In this document: positions 13,114 through 25,376 of the stretch, piece after piece
How positions within the stretch are numbered: the first letter of the stretch is position 1
Layout of the letters: the number at the start of each line of letters is the position of its first letter
From: Sipunculus nudus
Lineage: Eukaryota; Annelida; Sipuncula; Golfingiida; Sipunculidae
Assembly (NCBI GenBank): GCA_026874595.1
Contig: CM049313.1
Span: forward strand, 35,865,159-35,929,158
Length of the DNA stretch: 64,000 bases
Direction: 5' to 3'
Notes under the pieces: model-generated
Databases searched by the model: none
Seen by the model: only the letters and a program-made list of their open reading frames with translations
Told to the model about the DNA's origin: nothing
Position numbers and translations under genes: made by a program

Positions 13114-14570
13114 ATTATTAAATTGCCGATGAAAAACTTGAATAGATCCCTCGTGTGCATTCCTATAAAACATGTATATGTATGTGTGATGGTGTGTGTG
13201 TGTTTATAGGTCAAATTTGATGGAATGCCCAAATGCTTCTGCTTTAAACTAAATGGTTATTCTATATATAAATATAATAACAGGCAAAAATTCCACAGCG
13301 TCAAAAAGGTGTAAATTTCTTTTGCCATTTTAAGACAAATCAATAACGTCAAAAATGAAATTTTTAGTCTTGAAACTTATAACTCATTGTGAATCATATA
13401 TAGTTGGTTTAACGTGTTATTTACTTTACTTTGTAAAGGAATCCATGGATTTTATACCAACATTTATTATACTGGGTGCCTCCTTTTACAATATAAGTTC
13501 ACTTACAACAACTAAAAGTCACCCTCATCGGTAATACATGCATCCATTCCAATATTCTAATAAACACCAATTTTCTACTACTAACCTTCATAGGTCCCCC
13601 GAGTGCATAACTATTGATTTCCATTAAGAAATTCTTTCTTCTGCGATTTCCTGTTTGCGCTAGAACTACAATATGGCAGATTTTCAAAAACTGACATGTT
13701 GGCATTGTATTAGTCCTATGTCAAAGATATGCATCTGATGTTCATATTTTGACCTTGACCTTATTTCCAAGGCCGTGGCCGATTCCCAATTATCGCTCAG
13801 CTGTGGGCATCTGTTGATCGCTTAGCTTTGAATGCATCTAGTAATGGAAGCGCGGAGTTGACTGAATAATTGAAAAAAAAAAAAAATTGTGTCAGCCGAA
13901 AAGATTAGTAATGGAGATGGTTTTTATTATATGAATCGTTAAGGTTTACTACTTGTATAAGATTTGCTGATATATTTACTATAAATTGAAAGACTGATTT
14001 TATAATATTTATGTAAATTTTTTATACAATATAAAGAATTAAAAATATCAAGAAGATAATAAGCACGGAAATTCTCGATGATATAGTGCATGAAACATGC
14101 ATGCCATATACAGATAGAAATATGGCAGGGTATACGAATACAATTAGTATAGATCTTAGAACTTACTTTAAACGTCTAGTCCTACCAGACAGTTCTAATC
14201 ATGTGTACCTATTTATTCTGTGTATAATGTAGGGTGTTTCTGTCTTATCACTGTCATTCAAGCTATACAAGGGTTATTACTATATCTTCGTTTTCATTTT
14301 CTTCTTACATGCACTCTATATATTTATACACTTTAAGAGTTTAGTTACATTTACAAAATATAAAATGTTAACACCATAGTTAACACATTTTTCCAAAATA
14401 TTTACATTATGCAAAATTTACAGTATGGAGTATTTATCAGTCATAGTTATTAGTCATCGCTGAAGTATATTCTTAAAGATTATTAATTTTGTTCGTTTAT
14501 TTACAATAAGTGTTCGCATGATTGTGGCATTTAATGTATGCTGACCTAAAAATGAAATTAAAAGCATGTA
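13110..14570. other. AT-rich intergenic DNA
   Basis: No gene, RNA or mobile-element terminus found. There is a short A-run near 13874. The 68-codon minus-strand frame at 13499-13705 has no recognisable domain. Confidence 0.5.

Positions 14571-14573
<3 letters not shown>

Positions 14574-14624
<51 letters not shown>
14574..14624. repeat. (AT)n microsatellite
   Basis: About 50 bp of uninterrupted AT dinucleotide. It is the first of a dense series running to 21.03 kb. Confidence 0.95.
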
Positions 14625-14628
<4 letters not shown>

Positions 14629-14638
14629 CACACAAGTA

Positions 14639-14703
14639 GGGTCAGACGCAATAACCGATCCTTATAGGTTTTTAAAACTGATATCGGTTATTGGATCAGA
14701 CCC
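14639..14703. repeat. Imperfect hairpin (21-bp arms)
   Basis: 14639-14659 pairs with 14683-14703 as an inverted repeat, 18 of 21 positions by my alignment, with a 23-bp loop. The arms share CAATAACCGAT/ATCGGTTATTG. A further GATCGGTCAGGCCC follows at 14714, related to the arm sequence. It is probably the remnant of a palindromic MITE. No RNA family is recognised. Confidence 0.6.
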
Positions 14704-15055
14704 ATCTTATAAGATCGGTCAGGCCCATTTATCGATCCCCAGTGTACGTGGATTATTTTTCAGTTTGGCACAGGCCAATCTTCCTTGTTCATATTAATAA
14801 TAGTTATACATAAATATATTATCAATATTTTAAATATGACTATTATATACTAAAATTTATATAATTTTATTATATAAAAAGAAACAGGCAATAATAAAAA
14901 AATAAATTAAGAAGGTATAAAGTATTAAAGTTTTAGACTTTCCACCCATCAATATTACGCCAGCCTATAGGTCACAATTGGGACAAATTAGTTACATGTG
15001 GATTTAGGAATCGATGGACATTAGTTTCATTAGTTTCATTTTGCGGGAGGGGAGT

Positions 15056-15074
15056 GGGGGGGGGGGGGGGGGGG
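15056..15074 (+). repeat. Poly(G) run
   Basis: Nineteen consecutive G residues, preceded by GGGAGGGGAGT. Such a run can form a G-quadruplex and is prone to assembly length error. Confidence 0.95.
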
Positions 15075-15219
15075 TTGCAGATTGAATATCTTGGTCGACC
15101 CAATAAAGTTGTAGGTGCATATATATCGGATCAAGGATCAGTGCTTTTTATAAAAATAATATAAGCATGCATCGGAATATTATGTTAAGATTGGCGACCC
15201 AATGTCTAAAGATACCACC

Positions 15220-15251
<32 letters not shown>

Positions 15252-16152
15252 ATGTATATGTATATTTATATTTCAGTGTTGTTCAGCATTCTTCTACATG
15301 GAGGTCCTCTATTAAATAAGATTCGATTGCAATAATAAATTTTAGAATTACCGTCAGTTTTGTGATATGGCGAGGTGTCTACTGACGGCTGTGCTTATTT
15401 CCCAGCGGGTTCGGATGGGTTAAAGGTAGACTGAGTGAGTTTTAAATAATCGTGAGCCCTTCCCAAATGGTCATGTCTCTAGTAACAAAGAATTCGCATA
15501 TTACATATTAATTATTGATCAAATGGAGCGAGCGGTACGTCACATATAAATTATGCAATGCTAAATAGCCAGGGGGTCACGGTCAGGTCACAGACACTCA
15601 ATCCCAGCAAGACCTGATTCCTCTGTTCTCGTGCCTGGTGTCAATACTTCTACCCCGAACACGAATTTTATTGCTTTGAATCCATTTATTTGCTCATTAT
15701 AAGACCCTTTTTAATCCTGGAGCCACAATAAACAAGACATGCATGTCTATAGTTCTGGCCACGGAATTGTAAAACTGCTTTCTTTCTCATATACAGCATT
15801 ATTATATCTGCAGCGAATATATATGTATACCTGTATGTACATTGAAAACAAATGAACATCTTTGAATTGTATAATTGACATTTATTCTGTATATTTTGTT
15901 TTACATCTATGTATTGTAATTTTTTAAATTAATGTAAAAGAAAAGTAAGTTTTCTACTTAGTGGCTCATGTATATAGGATTCCATATAATTCGCGACTTT
16001 TGATGAATATATTCACTCTCTCTCATACATGTGACTGAAGTCACACTTTAAGCTAAAGGGGAAGTTTGATTTGCATTCGGAATGTTCCATATAACGGCCT
16101 CTAGGACCTGAATCGTTTTAAATTTTCTACACTGAAATATCATTATACTGCG

Positions 16153-16154
<2 letters not shown>
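15075..16154. other. Intergenic DNA
   Basis: Contains a (TA)n-(TG)n microsatellite at 15217-15252. Otherwise it is unique AT-rich DNA without a recognisable feature. Confidence 0.5.
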
Positions 16155-16216
<62 letters not shown>

Positions 16217-16222
16217 ATATAT
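16155..16222. repeat. (AT)n microsatellite
   Basis: AT dinucleotide tract of about 68 bp with one interruption near 16203. Confidence 0.95.
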
Positions 16223-16475
16223 CGAATGAAATATTATATATAGCTGTACGTCCCCCAATTAAGTGCTATTTGTCTGGAAATGAAAGCAATAATGTTGACT
16301 ATACACAGAAACAAACAGGAAAAAATAATCAGGCTTGGCGGTCATATTTTTGATTTTCAGTTCTATAATTTAAATGAAAATTTTATTCCAATTTAGATCA
16401 GTTAGTTTCATTCGATTCAATGTCTATAGAGTGCGATAAATAGTAGTAATATTTCGACAAGTCATTCCAATGGTA

Positions 16476-16478
<3 letters not shown>

Positions 16479-16512
<34 letters not shown>
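16479..16512. repeat. (AT)n microsatellite
   Basis: About 34 bp of AT dinucleotide. The 72- and 80-codon frames crossing it are tyrosine-isoleucine artefacts. Confidence 0.93.
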
Positions 16513-16515
<3 letters not shown>

Positions 16516-17100
16516 GCTGCATTACAGCTGCATGCGTATATACCATATACATATGTACATGCTTCTTCAGGTGTCAAGAATACACTGTTACAGTACTGAG
16601 ACACATTTTTTTCGACTTCATTCATGCAGACGCCATGCATGTGGCTAAACCTTATGGTGAACTATATTCAAAGGCAACTTCTGCATGATGAGCAATACTT
16701 AGAAAATAATTGACAGCTAAAACAGTTGTTATCACCTCATCTACATGAGGTTTCGTGGGGGCTTCAGTTACAATTATTCATCTTTCATGCTTTTCTATAT
16801 TTCAATTCAATTCCAGTTCAGTCATATATGCAGTATAGAATTTAGAATTTGTCCTAGTTCTTGATCTGCCACTCCGTGAGTTATATTAGGTATACCAAAG
16901 TTCCTGATTATAGAATAGCAAACTTTACATACCAATTTACTTCCACCAATCTTGGCCGCTCATTCAAGTGAATGCAAAAAGTATAATAATGCATGCATTT
17001 TTGCAGTTTATTTGCCTTAAAACAGGTGCTAATTTTACGGAGATTAAAAATCTGGTCACTTTTGCATCAAACACACAGTAAATTTGTCTTATCCATGCAG

Positions 17101-17340
17101 GGTCGGTTCCAAGACTAGAAAAAGGGGGTGCAACCCATGGCAGGAGGACTCATAAAATTCCTAAATAAAAGGTCCCCAAGTCTGCAAGTCTGGAAAAGGT
17201 TGGGGGGGGGGGGGGGTCGTGACCGTAAACTTTGGTCTGAAACCCTTAAAAAAGGTTGCGGCGACAGATAAAAAAAAGGGGGGGGGGGGGGGGGTCCGGA
17301 CCCGCCTGGTCCCCCTTCTGTCATGAATGTACCGGCCACA
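17101..17340. repeat. G-run dispersed repeat fragment
   Basis: Two long poly(G) runs (17202-17216 and 17278-17294) sit in GC-rich sequence, the second followed by the perfect palindrome GGTCCGGACC. This G-run plus TCCGGACC layout resembles a dispersed repeat common in marine invertebrate genomes, though I cannot name the family. Related-looking starts (CAGGGGCG, AGATCCAGGATT) occur near 37321 and 61587. The proline-rich 74-codon minus-strand frame is a by-product of the C runs. Confidence 0.45.
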
Positions 17341-17477
17341 AATTACGTATTACACTAATTGCTTAATTCACATTTCAGTTAACCTGTCGTGTCTCATGCT
17401 TTTATAAAGCGAGGATAAAGTGTCGGCTCCCCAATGCTTTCGCTCAACATGCATGTCTGTCTGTTAGTCTGCTTGCT

Positions 17478-17516
17478 CTCTCTCTCTGTCTCTCTGTCTG
17501 TCTGTCCGTCTGTCCG

Positions 17517-17555
<39 letters not shown>

Positions 17556-17573
17556 GTATAGGTATATATATAC

Positions 17574-17607
<34 letters not shown>

Positions 17608-17610
17608 TTC
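17478..17610. repeat. Compound (CT)n-(GTCT)n-(AT)n microsatellite
   Basis: CT runs, GTCT/GTCC tetramers and interrupted TA tracts in succession. The 136-codon frame beginning at 17434 is the longest in the window but consists of SLSLSV and IYIYIY runs, so it is not a gene. Confidence 0.95.
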
Positions 17611-18247
17611 ATATGCCCATATAGTACCATGTGTATAGCATTCTACATATCCGATAATGGCTATTTGGATATTTGTGTGTGTATATACATATATACATAT
17701 ATACATATATACATGACCTTACATCAAATTTTCAATTTAAAAAAAAAATTTTACAAAACATTCCGAATTAAATTGTTGCTTTACACTGATTCCTATGTAT
17801 ATACATATATAGCGCATTACAGGGCAAGACTTCATGCAAAGTAAGAATGTGTGGATTATTAGCCAGAATAAGCATTATTAAAAATATATACATCCGGCCA
17901 CGGAGCTGAATGTGTGAGAACATCGGTGAATTTACATTTAGTAAGACATGCAGTCCTTCTTGCAGTCAAGAAGTTCAAGCTGGTCGAGTACAAGTCATGC
18001 AGTTTACTTCTATATTATATATATAGAGAACTTTATAGTTTCGAGTCCAAGTCTCCTTGTTCTGGTTATAGTATAGTGGCAAAAGGGATATTAAGACGTT
18101 ACATTTAAACTGGTAATGCATTTGAACTTGGTGTTAATTTTATATGCAGAATATAAATAAACAGACACGAATACACATGTATACAAGCGTGTAATAAATA
18201 CATGAATAAATAACTGCTTGCATATATCTATATATCTCAAAATAAAA

Positions 18248-18249
<2 letters not shown>
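17611..18249. other. AT-rich intergenic DNA
   Basis: A short ATAC/ATAT patch near 17690-17713 and unique AT-rich sequence. No assignable gene. Confidence 0.5.

Positions 18250-18304
<55 letters not shown>
18250..18304. repeat. (AT)n microsatellite
   Basis: About 55 bp of pure AT dinucleotide. The flanking block 18305-18375 contains GAGTACTCGATCCC, TATCGATTGGGAT and the palindrome TACTCGAGTA, perhaps a small degenerate inverted-repeat element. Confidence 0.93.
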
Positions 18305-18306
<2 letters not shown>

Positions 18307-18685
18307 GGAGTACTCGATCCCGATTTTTGGTTCGATTATATCGATTGGGATGCGCACTTCAATATACTCGAGTAGCTGCAATCAACACTATTCCATGCAT
18401 TGTAATGTATATGTATGGGTTATGATATGTATAATATATAGTACGTTATATACATAATATATGATAATATATAGGTTAATCATCCATTCATATACATATA
18501 TATATTTAACTATGCATGATGTTCAAACCTGTATTTCATTTTATGTTAAGCGCTGAGCGTTGGCTGACCGTCCATCAGGCTTGTCTTTTTTTCTGAAAAA
18601 TATATTTATTAAACTTTTGATAATTCTGTAAATCATATACAGAGGGGTTTTAAGTCCTTAATTCATCATAATCTTATATATAAAT

Positions 18686-18745
<60 letters not shown>
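18686..18745. repeat. (AT)n microsatellite
   Basis: About 60 bp, with a single G interruption near 18701. Confidence 0.93.
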
Positions 18746-18748
<3 letters not shown>

Positions 18749-19024
18749 GCCCCAAAACAGGTATATGTATATATACGTTAAATCGTGTATAGTTCACGCT
18801 AGCATAACATGGCTGTATGAAATATTTATTTCTAAATATTGTTACTCTACCCTTTATATACCCGTCACACTAAAAATTCGAATATGGATGTTATTTATGA
18901 ACATACAATCTTTTATGCTTACTACATCAAATATAAAAATAGCAATATATATACTTTAAAAGATACATAAAAATCTTTCAAAATTTAACAATATGTAAAC
19001 AATCTTCAATTTTTAATATTTCTT

Positions 19025-19025
<1 letters not shown>

Positions 19026-19083
<58 letters not shown>

Positions 19084-19109
19084 AAAAAAAGTTCCGTGGC
19101 TGCATGCAT

Positions 19110-19159
<50 letters not shown>

Positions 19160-19258
19160 CCACACCGTTAGCTTCATTCTAACCACATTCACCTGATGAT
19201 CGGGTCGCATCCCGTGAAACAGACTGTTGTGAATTAACAGTGTTGTTTTTCTTCAGAG

Positions 19259-19295
<37 letters not shown>
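19026..19295. repeat. Three closely spaced (AT)n tracts
   Basis: Pure AT tracts at 19026-19080, 19117-19158 and 19260-19295, separated by 36 and 101 bp of non-repetitive sequence. Frames through them are low complexity. Confidence 0.95.
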
Positions 19296-19298
<3 letters not shown>

Positions 19299-19499
19299 GG
19301 GGAATATATTGAATATAGTGTATTGACGTATTAATCTTTTAATAGAAAAGTAGATTTTCAAGCTAATAAAATATTGACTATCATGCTGTTTTTACGTGCC
19401 ATTAATCAATACTGAAACGAGTCAGGTATCGTATTTTGATTCCATTTTGAAACCATAATCATTCCGTTAAAATGCCAACCATTAATTTGTAATTAACGG

Positions 19500-19640
19500 T
19501 ATATATATATATATATATATATATAGTGCTCTTAAACGTATTAACATATACATAAATCTCATTGCTATATATAATAGACGTAAAAAGACGAGGTTGTTGA
19601 GTATATATAATCCGCAAAAATGCATAGAACGTATACACAT

Positions 19641-19684
<44 letters not shown>
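19500..19684. repeat. Two (AT)n tracts
   Basis: AT tracts at 19500-19525 and 19648-19684 with about 120 bp of unique AT-rich DNA between them. Confidence 0.93.
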
Positions 19685-19686
<2 letters not shown>

Positions 19687-20511
19687 CATATACATACACA
19701 TGCATATGTAATTAATTTTGTATATACCAAAATACATAACATAACACATATTCATTCTTTTCATACATTAATCAAGCATATTATAAACTTGTATAAAGCA
19801 CCGAGTTTGCTAAATTATAATGAACTGGGAATGAAATATAAGTATGTTTTAAAATGAATTACTTCATGCATCATATATTTTCATATGAACCTTTCATAAT
19901 TAGTTTTAATGTATATTTTAGAAGATGAACTCCTGTGCTAAATACAATTTACAACAGCCATATAACCATAAAAATAGAAATAATGCAAAATTGCCTTTCC
20001 AAATGATTTTGTTTTTTTGTTTTGTTTGAAGGGTGCGTATATTGTCATACATTTATATAAGGGGCTTGCAGAATATAATTTTTCTATGTTTTCATTACTG
20101 TATAACTTTTTCAATGGATATCATCAAGAGTGTATATATCGGTGCACCTATATACATGCATGTGTTGTATGCATGCATGTTAATAATTAAATATTTTTCA
20201 TATAACTGGACATGTCTATAAGATTTTTAAATTTTGTAATGTACATATCTGCATATATATATATTTGTCCGTCGTACCGTGTATATTAATATATGTATAT
20301 TAAGTTACTTTTAGAACTCTATATATATTCATTTACATGCTTGACTAAAATGATTTTGGTATATATACATTAAATATATACTTATATATAAATATATATA
20401 TATAGTTCATTATGTGTATCTACATAATCTTATAATGTATTAAATATAAATATAAATATATATAAATACAATCTAATAATATAAATAATATTATCTTCCG
20501 AATTGGACTGC

Positions 20512-20514
<3 letters not shown>
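19685..20514. other. AT-rich intergenic DNA
   Basis: Very AT-rich with TA-rich patches at 20280-20400. No recognisable gene or element. Confidence 0.5.
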
Positions 20515-20557
<43 letters not shown>

Positions 20558-20750
20558 TAGTACATGTTTTATGAATACTTTATCAAATGGGACAATGTAT
20601 ATATTTGGCCCCGATATATTGCCAACTATACATACATGTCTGTGTACCTGTAATAATAATAATAATGACAATAATATAAAACCTGCTTGTCTTGGTTTGC
20701 ATGTGTGCACCAAAATTGGATGTAATAAGGTTGTATGGTCCTATGAAACC

Positions 20751-20792
<42 letters not shown>

Positions 20793-20958
20793 ATACAATA
20801 TATATCATATAAACCTTTCTTTAAGCTTATGGATATATATAGTATTAAAATGTCATAGATGTCAACCTAAAGGAATATAATGTTCACTGCATGATATGAA
20901 TTTATATATACGTGATTGCCCAGGTCTTGCATGTGCAAAATTTGTTTTTACAAATGAG

Positions 20959-21027
<69 letters not shown>

Positions 21028-21028
21028 A
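20515..21028. repeat. Cluster of (AT)n tracts
   Basis: AT tracts at 20515-20554, 20751-20795 (interrupted) and 20962-21028. A short (TAA/AAT)n trinucleotide run lies near 20650-20665. Confidence 0.93.
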
Positions 21029-21608
21029 GGTTGCCTAAATTCTGACATGATACATAATTAAAACACATACAAGGCTTGAAATAAAAAAAAAATATCCACA
21101 GTAAAATAACTCAACGGCCAATATGGACAAATACAGTGCTTTATTAAGCAATTCTTGAAACCCATCCCCCGCTACAAGCATGTATAAGACTACAATTCTT
21201 CTAATGTGGGATGGCTAAAGGCCTAGTATATACATTCAACACATTCAATTCAGTATAATAGCATCATGATAAAAGCATATATACGTATATATAAAGCAAA
21301 TACTATATTGAGTAATTGTTCCTTGACCCACTACCGCAAAAATTTGTGTTTATAATAATTATTAAAAACATGTTCTATCTCCCTGTCTCTCTGTTCTCTC
21401 TCTGTTTCTCTCTCTATATATATAATCAATTCATGGTTATAGACCAACGATCAACCAATGTATATACAAAGTAAACATGAGATTTTTACAAAAGTACATA
21501 AAAATGGTATTTGCCTAATTTTTCTGATTCTGTGTTTAATGTTTCTGTGTGTGTGGAAATATAATGTTATTATAAACAAATGTATGGTACATGAACAAAT
21601 ACGTGGTG
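21029..21608. other. AT-rich intergenic DNA
   Basis: A CT/TCTG-rich patch lies at 21380-21424. Nothing else recognisable. Confidence 0.5.
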
Positions 21609-22000
21609 ATGAGATTCATATAATGTAATTTTATCATGTACAGAGGCTATATATGCAAAACTTATAACATTACTTTGTTAACAAAAATTAATCAAGTTCC
21701 CTTAAAGTATAACATACTGCTATATTTTACTGTAAAACCACACAAAACTATACACAAAAAACATGTATGTGTATTATCATATATATGTCAAAGAAATATA
21801 TAATGAGATTCATATGATGTAATTTTGTCATGAACAGAGGCTATGTAAACAAAAATTATTACATTACATTGTTATAACATTACATTGTTAACAAGAATAA
21901 AGCACGTTCCCTCGTGGTGTCATATACTGGTATTCTACTATAAACCACATAAAACCATAGACAAAAAACCATGTGTATTACCATATATGTCAAACAATTA
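21609..22000. repeat. Diverged 194-bp tandem duplication
   Basis: GAGATTCATA at 21611 recurs at 21805 (194-bp offset), and the following sequence aligns through CAGAGGCTAT, TTGTTAACA, GTTCCCT, TACTG and ACCATATATGTCAAA to about 22000. Substitutions and small indels are frequent, so the event is old. The second copy has an extra local repeat of ATTACATTGTTA. Confidence 0.8.
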
Positions 22001-22215
22001 AATCTATAATATCCATAGATCGATGTGGTATTTATATACAGTCTCATGTTCACCCAGTTACTGTCTCGTATAATGTTGTGATTGAGTTTGCTCTTTGATC
22101 TGCTATACATATTTGGTCCAGGAACCGGGGTGGGGTCATTCCCAGAACGAGGCTTTGACCTCCTGCGGAATAAAAAATTAAATAAGTAAAATTATAAGTT
22201 TGTTCTGTGGGCTGT
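22001..22215. other. Unique intergenic DNA
   Basis: No assignable feature. Confidence 0.5.
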
Positions 22216-22610
22216 AGGTGGCACTGTATCCTGGATGAAGATGGCGGTGACCTCTTGGTAAGAGAAATATTAGTCTCCCAGGGTTTACATGATACAGGAA
22301 TTCACATATCCAGAAACAATAACATTTAATTGATTTTAATAAATCATTCAGAGTCATTTGACATTTCATCATTTTGTCTCGGTATCTCTGTTAGGATTCG
22401 ACCTTTAGACCTTCTACTCGAAAACAAGCCTGAAACTGCATATGTACACAGGCTACCTATAATGTGAGACGATTCTTGGATACTCTTTCATAGTACATAT
22501 ATAGAAGGCCCGTGATGCTCAAATATGAGCAAGTCAATAGATATTTTACTACTAATTGCCATCTTCATCCATAAGCCAGTATACAGTGCCATCTGGTGAG
22601 CACTGAGTAA
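22216..22610. mobile_element. Inverted-repeat element (foldback/MITE-like)
   Basis: The left arm (about 22216-22250) contains AGGTGGCACTGTATCCTGG and GATGAAGATGGCGG. The right arm (22555-22599) read on the minus strand contains CAGATGGCACTGTATACTGG and GATGAAGATGGCAA. A second inverted pair, CTCCCAGGGTTTAC (22276-22289) and GTAAACTCCTGGGA (22607-22620), lies inside and outside it. There is no coding frame. The ends and target-site duplication could not be fixed. Both arms carry a CTCF-like core, and the left arm also has AAGATGGCGG. Confidence 0.6.
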
Positions 22611-22619
22611 ACTCCTGGG

Positions 22620-23105
22620 AAAAATATGCATACACATATATATACATATATATAATTACCAAATACAAGCAGTTGTGTCTTTTAAAGTATATATTAATCA
22701 AATTACACATATATTACTTTGCACACTTTACACACGTATATTACTTTGCCGGTATATATATATATAAATATATTTATATATATATATTAAAATTAATCCT
22801 TATTAATGTTAATGTATATGCGTCTTTATATAGTTTTCAGAGCGGATTTGTGCATATATAAATAAATTTGTCTCCATGCATACAGTATATACATTCTGGA
22901 TATATATGACTTTCACATGTGGGTATTTGTGTGTGCACTGTTTAAAAGGGAGAAAAGAATATAAAGCACTTTAAATTAAGATATAGACAAGAAAAGCTGC
23001 GTTTTTTATACCCAGGTAATCAAACACCTAAATATATATATATAATATATAATATATATATATGTGTTTGTGTGGAGGTATTTTAGATGCATATACGTGG
23101 ATCAT

Positions 23106-23139
<34 letters not shown>

Positions 23140-23480
23140 CGTGTGTTAATGCGTTTATGCATTTTTGTCACTCTATATAATCTCTTGGTGGGCAGGCATG
23201 TTTACATGAAATATATCCTTAACATATGCATATGTTATTATCGAAATTGGTGAACTAAAAGGAATAATATACTCTTGCATTATGTTCATGAAAGCAAAAT
23301 TAATTAACAGATATCCAAAGTATACAATAAAACACATGTACCATTGGAAAGCAACAAAGGCTACTTCTAGAAACTGACAAAAAAAAAAACAGTAAGATAA
23401 CAGAAGAAAACCCGTGCAAAGGCTGGATGGGTGTTTATTCGGGCATTGGTAGTTTTTCTGTTTTATTTCATTTCAATAAT
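22620..23480. other. AT-rich intergenic DNA with small microsatellites
   Basis: TA patches near 22640 and 22755-22787, and a (TA)n-(TG)n tract at 23107-23146. No assignable gene. Confidence 0.55.
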
Positions 23481-23830
23481 TCACGTGAACCATAGATGGC
23501 CCGCCGCCATATCCAAAGTTAGCTATCCATTTATCTTGTACCCATGGTGGCGTCGCTTTGTATTGTAAATATGTCCTCTCCAAGGCGTTTCTAGGACCCG
23601 GAAAGGCAAAGATTAGGAGAGGCAGAGGTATTTTTTCAAGCAAAAACTGGGTGTGGTAAATACGCCATTTCCTCCATCAATCATAGAAGATGGCGGGATG
23701 CCGTGCCGTAACGCTCCTAAAAAAAACACCTGTAGTCGTTCTTGGAAGTAACGACGCCGTGCCTTCTGTGACGTCATAGGAACATTCTCTTGGGGGTCAC
23801 CCAAGCGTCCAAAATCTTGCGGTGACTTTA
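23481..23830. promoter_or_regulatory. Candidate regulatory block with YY1- and CRE-like motifs
   Basis: A GC-richer island next to the 2.8-kb element. It holds AAGATGGCGGG (23687-23697), close to the YY1 consensus, a CCGCCAT on the other strand near 23504, and a perfect CRE palindrome TGACGTCA (23769-23776). The 63-codon minus-strand frame over the 3' half has no recognisable domain. Promoter function is inferred only from these motifs. Confidence 0.3.
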
Positions 23831-24413
23831 TGGTTGTAGAAAATACGATCTTTGTTTACTTTAATTCCTGAAAGGTTTATATATCTTACGTGTTTATGTT
23901 GAATGTTGTATTATACGTGATTATACACTGTAAAAAATGGAGACACGTCTAGTGTTTTTGTACAAAACGCCAGTGTTTTATTTGAATACCCACGTGTTTT
24001 TAAGTGCTATGATAAAACGTCAGTGTTTTGGCCGAAAACACTGGTGTCTACTGATAGACACTAGACGTGTTTTTACTGACATGTTTATAAGCTGCTTTAA
24101 AGTGGTATAATTCTGACAAAAAATGAATAAATGACAAAATATTGATATACTGAAGTCTGTGTGCATATGCATGAGCGCGCAAGTTTCCTTCAAATGCTAA
24201 TTACATTGTAACATTATCAAATGTTTGTAAATAAACTTTTTTTAATAATAGGTACTATATATACGCGTATTTCGGGCATTATTGTTTGGAGTCAGTATTT
24301 TTGACAAATACATATTTGCAGTTAAATAATTTATGGTGGATTGAAGGTTTAAGAGGTCTTATAATGCCTATCCCTTTATTCATTAATTCGTCAGCCCCCA
24401 TAACAAGAGCATT

Positions 24414-24433
24414 ATAAACACCAGGGTGTTTAT
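24414..24433. repeat. Near-perfect palindrome inside the 2.8-kb element
   Basis: ATAAACACC and GGTGTTTAT are perfect inverted copies separated by AG. A related ATAAACACCTGGG follows about 18 bp downstream. It belongs to the same motif family as the subterminal repeats. Confidence 0.8.
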
Positions 24434-25052
24434 AAGCGACACTATATAAACACCTGGGAAAACGCGAGTGTTTTTATGGTTGACCAAGGTCCAGTGCTTT
24501 ATGAGACCACGTGATGCTGTGCGGCCAGCTTCTGATAATGCGCGGTTGACTTGAAATGACCTACATCTTTGGCTGCACATGTATAGACAACTAAACATTC
24601 AGTTCACGCGATTTTTATCCAGAGTCATCCTGAAGACCACCATGTGAAAACAGGTACGTCTTTATTTATCTTGACAGTTATTATATTTATCATATAATTT
24701 ATAACAATAAGAAAACATGCAACTACATCAAATTACTTTTATTGGTTACTTTATCAGTCCAATATGATAGACATTGTTACAATGTAAATGTGAAAATGGC
24801 GGCCATGTTGATTTCAACCTTGTTTTGTTAACTTATAAACTGAGGTGTGGTAGAAGTTATGGTTGAGTAATTCTTTACATATATATATGTGTGTGTGTGT
24901 GTGTGTCTGTGTGTGTGAATGTGTGAAGATGATCTTTAGAGTGCTCGAGCTGTAACAGAGGGAGAGACGTTCGACTCGACTATTGGATCCTGTTGTTTAA
25001 GGTGGCTACCCTAGAGAGGGCAGCTCCATCTGCACCCCGCCCCAAGAAGAAA

Positions 25053-25067
25053 GGGGGGGGGGGGGGG
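25053..25067 (+). repeat. Poly(G) run
   Basis: Fifteen consecutive G residues after CCCGCCCCAAGAAGAAA, internal to the 2.8-kb element. Confidence 0.95.
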
Positions 25068-25177
25068 AGGGACAGTGCCATACACAAAAACACACCGCAA
25101 TGCAAAAACAACCTATCATTTGTATTCATCTTCAGCCAAAATATCAAACCTGCCCTGAGTAGAGCATGTTTTCAACT

Positions 25178-25179
<2 letters not shown>

Positions 25180-25248
<69 letters not shown>

Positions 25249-25376
25249 GTATATGTATATATATATACACTCTCTCTCTTAATATATATGTGTGTGTATA
25301 TGTGTGTGCTCGTGATATGTCACGTTATGTTATAGACTATAGTTATATATATATATTTATATATATATATATATAT
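25180..25376. repeat. Compound (CT)n-(AT)n microsatellites
   Basis: A CT run at 25180-25210 is followed by AT at 25211-25242 and interrupted TA/TG tracts to 25376. It lies inside the 2.8-kb element and accounts for the low-complexity part of the 134-codon frame that crosses it. Confidence 0.93.

Noticed and set aside
17434-17844. 136-codon open frame, the longest in the window
   Set aside because: It is almost entirely translated microsatellite (serine-leucine and tyrosine-isoleucine runs) with no recognisable domain.
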